From Rubrivivax sp. SCN 71-131 (GTDB taxonomy: Bacteria; Pseudomonadota; Gammaproteobacteria; Burkholderiales; Burkholderiaceae_C), in assembly GCA_001724995.1 (NCBI GenBank), contig MEFD01000013.1:248001-312000 (forward strand): DNA of 64,000 nucleotides, written 5' to 3'. This document shows, piece by piece, positions 60,228-64,000 of the stretch. The notes below the pieces were generated by a model. The model searched no databases. It had not been told where the DNA came from and worked only from the letters and a program-made list of their open reading frames with translations. The translations under genes were made by a program, and so were the position numbers. Position 1 is the stretch's first letter, and each line of letters starts with the position of its first letter.

Positions 60228-60242
60228 GCACCGGATCGGTGC
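60228..60242. promoter_or_regulatory. NtrC-binding site, perfect
   Basis: GCACC-GGATC-GGTGC is a perfect match to GCACC-N5-GGTGC, centred about 126 bases upstream of the predicted glnK start. With the neighbouring site it forms a typical paired NtrC enhancer. Confidence 0.75.
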
Positions 60243-60328
60243 GCAACCGAGGCGATGACGGTCGGACGGATGAAGGCCAGGAACAGGCGAGCGTCCGCAG
60301 GCCGCTCGCAGGGGGCGAGGGAGAAGCC

Positions 60329-61852
60329 ATGTCGCTGGCCGTCGTCGCCAGTCGCGCACTCGACGGGCTGAGCGCGCCGCCGGTGCGGGTCGAGGTCCAG
60401 CTGGCCAATGGCCTGCCCAGCTTCACGCTCGTCGGCCTCGCCGAAATCGAGGTCAAGGAGTCGCGCGAACGCGTGCGCGCGGCCCTGCAGCAAAGCGGCT
60501 TCGGCTTCCCGCACAACAAGCGCATCACCGTCAACCTGGCGCCTGCCGACCTGCCCAAGGATTCCGGCCGCTTCGACCTGCCGATCGCGCTGGGCATCCT
60601 GGCCGCGCAGGGGATCATCGATCCGGCCGCGCTCGCCCCCTACGAGTTCGCGGGCGAGCTCTCGCTGGGCGGCGCGCTGCGCCCGGTGCGCGGTGCGCTG
60701 GCGCTGGCGCTGGCGATGCGCCGCGAGGGCCAGGGCAGGACGCTCGTGCTGCCCACGGAGAGCGCGACGGCCGCGGCACTGGTCCCCGGGCTGCTGATCC
60801 GCCAGGCCACGCATCTGGCGCAGGTCGTGCAGTCGCTGCTGTCGGCCGACGTCGCCGTGCCGCTGCCGACGCCGCGCCCCGCAGCCACAGGGCCCGAAGG
60901 CCCGGGCCCGGACCTGCGCGACGTCAAGGGCCAGGCCGAGGGCAAGCGCGCGCTCGAGATCGCCGCGGCCGGCGGTCACAGCCTGCTGCTGGCCGGGCCG
61001 CCGGGCAGCGGCAAGTCGATGCTCGCGCAGCGCCTGCCCGGCTTGCTGCCGGCGATGACCGAAACCGAAGCGCTGGCCAGCGCCGCCGTGCACAGCCTGC
61101 TGCCGGGCGGCTTCGACCCCGCGCGCTTCGGCCGCCGGCCGCTGCGCGCGCCGCACCATTCGGCGAGCGCGGTGGCGCTGGTGGGCGGCGGCTCACCGCC
61201 GCGGCCGGGCGAGATCTCGCTGGCCCACGGCGGCGTGCTCTTCCTCGACGAACTGCCGGAGATGCCGCGCGCGGCGCTCGAAGCCCTGCGCGAACCACTG
61301 GAGACCGGCCAGATCACGATCTCGCGCGCGGCCCACCAGGCCCAGTACCCGGCGCGCTTCATGCTGGTGGCGGCGCTGAATCCCTGCCCCTGCGGCTGGC
61401 TGGGCGCGCAGGCGGCCACCGGCCGCAGCTGCCGCTGCACGCCCGAGCAGGTGGCGCGCTACCAGGGCCGCATCTCCGGGCCGCTGCTCGATCGCATCGA
61501 CCTGCGCATCGAAATGCCGGCAGTGCGCCCGGCCGAACTGCTGCGCCTGCCCGACGGCGAGCCCTCGTCGGCGGTCGCCGCGCGCGTGGCCGCGGCGCGC
61601 GAGCGCGCGCTGCAACGCCAGGGTCTGCCCAATGCCGAGCTCGAGGCCTCCGGCATCGACCGCCATTGCGCGCTCGACCCGGGCACCGAGGCCTTTCTGC
61701 GCAACGCGGCCGAGCGCCTGGGCTGGTCGGGCCGGCGCCTGCATCGCACGCTCAAGGTTGCGCGCAGCATCGCCGACCTGGCCGGCGCCGCCGCCATCGC
61801 CGTCACCCACGTCGCCGAGGCGCTGCAGCTGCAGCGCGCGCTCGCGGCGTAG
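60329..61852 (+). CDS. comM: ComM/YifB-type AAA+ protein (Mg chelatase-related)
   Basis: 507 residues. The N-terminal Lon-protease-like domain ([51 protein letters not shown]) precedes an AAA+ module with Walker [11 protein letters not shown], Walker [12 protein letters not shown], the ALNPCPCGW zinc-like motif and [15 protein letters not shown]. ComM is a hexameric helicase that extends branch migration during natural transformation. ATG at 60329. It is divergent from glnK across the nitrogen-control region and convergent with metH. Confidence 0.93.
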   Translation: MSLAVVASRALDGLSAPPVRVEVQLANGLPSFTLVGLAEIEVKESRERVRAALQQSGFGFPHNKRITVNLAPADLPKDSGRFDLPIALGILAAQGIIDPAALAPYEFAGELSLGGALRPVRGALALALAMRREGQGRTLVLPTESATAAALVPGLLIRQATHLAQVVQSLLSADVAVPLPTPRPAATGPEGPGPDLRDVKGQAEGKRALEIAAAGGHSLLLAGPPGSGKSMLAQRLPGLLPAMTETEALASAAVHSLLPGGFDPARFGRRPLRAPHHSASAVALVGGGSPPRPGEISLAHGGVLFLDELPEMPRAALEALREPLETGQITISRAAHQAQYPARFMLVAALNPCPCGWLGAQAATGRSCRCTPEQVARYQGRISGPLLDRIDLRIEMPAVRPAELLRLPDGEPSSAVAARVAAARERALQRQGLPNAELEASGIDRHCALDPGTEAFLRNAAERLGWSGRRLHRTLKVARSIADLAGAAAIAVTHVAEALQLQRALAA

Positions 61853-61872
61853 GCGCGCCGGGTTCAGCCGAT

Positions 61873-64000
<2,128 letters not shown>

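Overview
This is a 64 kb stretch of very GC-rich chromosome. The gene set points to a betaproteobacterium of the order Burkholderiales, probably near Rubrivivax, Leptothrix or Ideonella. The signs are a PhaM-type polyhydroxyalkanoate granule protein, a DctPQM TRAP transporter, the proteobacterial (PF08886-type) GshA, a methionine synthase fragment that looks like the B12/folate part of a split MetH, an atpIBEFHAGDC operon close to hemE and priA, and glnK-amtB behind a sigma-54/NtrC promoter. I saw no tRNA, rRNA, CRISPR array, insertion sequence or prophage.

Layout. 0-2.5 kb: a DUF3108 protein, a fumarylacetoacetase-fold protein that has lost its active-site segments, and PhaM. 2.7-6.5 kb: a TRAP transporter whose large permease carries an acidic low-complexity loop. 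6.7-9.1 kb: a LytS/LytR-type two-component pair. 9.2-12.8 kb (minus strand): a J-domain/zinc-ribbon/PilZ protein, a YhhN lysoplasmalogenase-like membrane protein and the Rep helicase.

12.8-26.8 kb is the accessory heart of the window, a cell-surface polysaccharide island. On the minus strand, an ABC-2 exporter (Wzm/Wzt-like), a coiled-coil glycosyltransferase and Rep are chained by 4-base overlaps or gaps. On the plus strand, a Phd/VapC toxin-antitoxin pair runs by a 4-base overlap into a family 2 glycosyltransferase. Four more genes follow: a WsaF-like rhamnosyltransferase, a GT4-like enzyme, a 1333-residue four-part glycosyltransferase and a second GT4-like enzyme. The WsaF-like plus GT4-like pair is an internal duplication. 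In the second copy the WsaF-like part is cut to its N-terminal half and fused to the end of the giant protein. A convergent coiled-coil methyltransferase closes the island. It could be a chain terminator read by the Wzt C-terminal domain. The island appears less GC-rich than its flanks by eye.

26.8-34.8 kb: an AEC carrier, PriA, a 424-base noncoding segment with a perfect DnaA box and several repeats, HemE, LemA with two TPM-domain proteins, and an AcuI-type reductase. 34.8-42.1 kb: the complete F1Fo ATP synthase operon on the minus strand with a good sigma-70 promoter. 42.3-50.9 kb: DsbD-like reductase, GNAT enzyme, cytochrome b561, cytochrome c', then AlaX-like, VOC, aminotransferase and EamA genes, and one unrecognised protein. 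50.9-58.3 kb (minus strand): the ABC-F protein Uup, and gshA and gshB separated by kup and a BenE-like symporter. 58.4-64 kb: AmtB/GlnK with a nitrogen-control promoter, a ComM/YifB AAA protein, and the C-terminal part of MetH running off the right edge.
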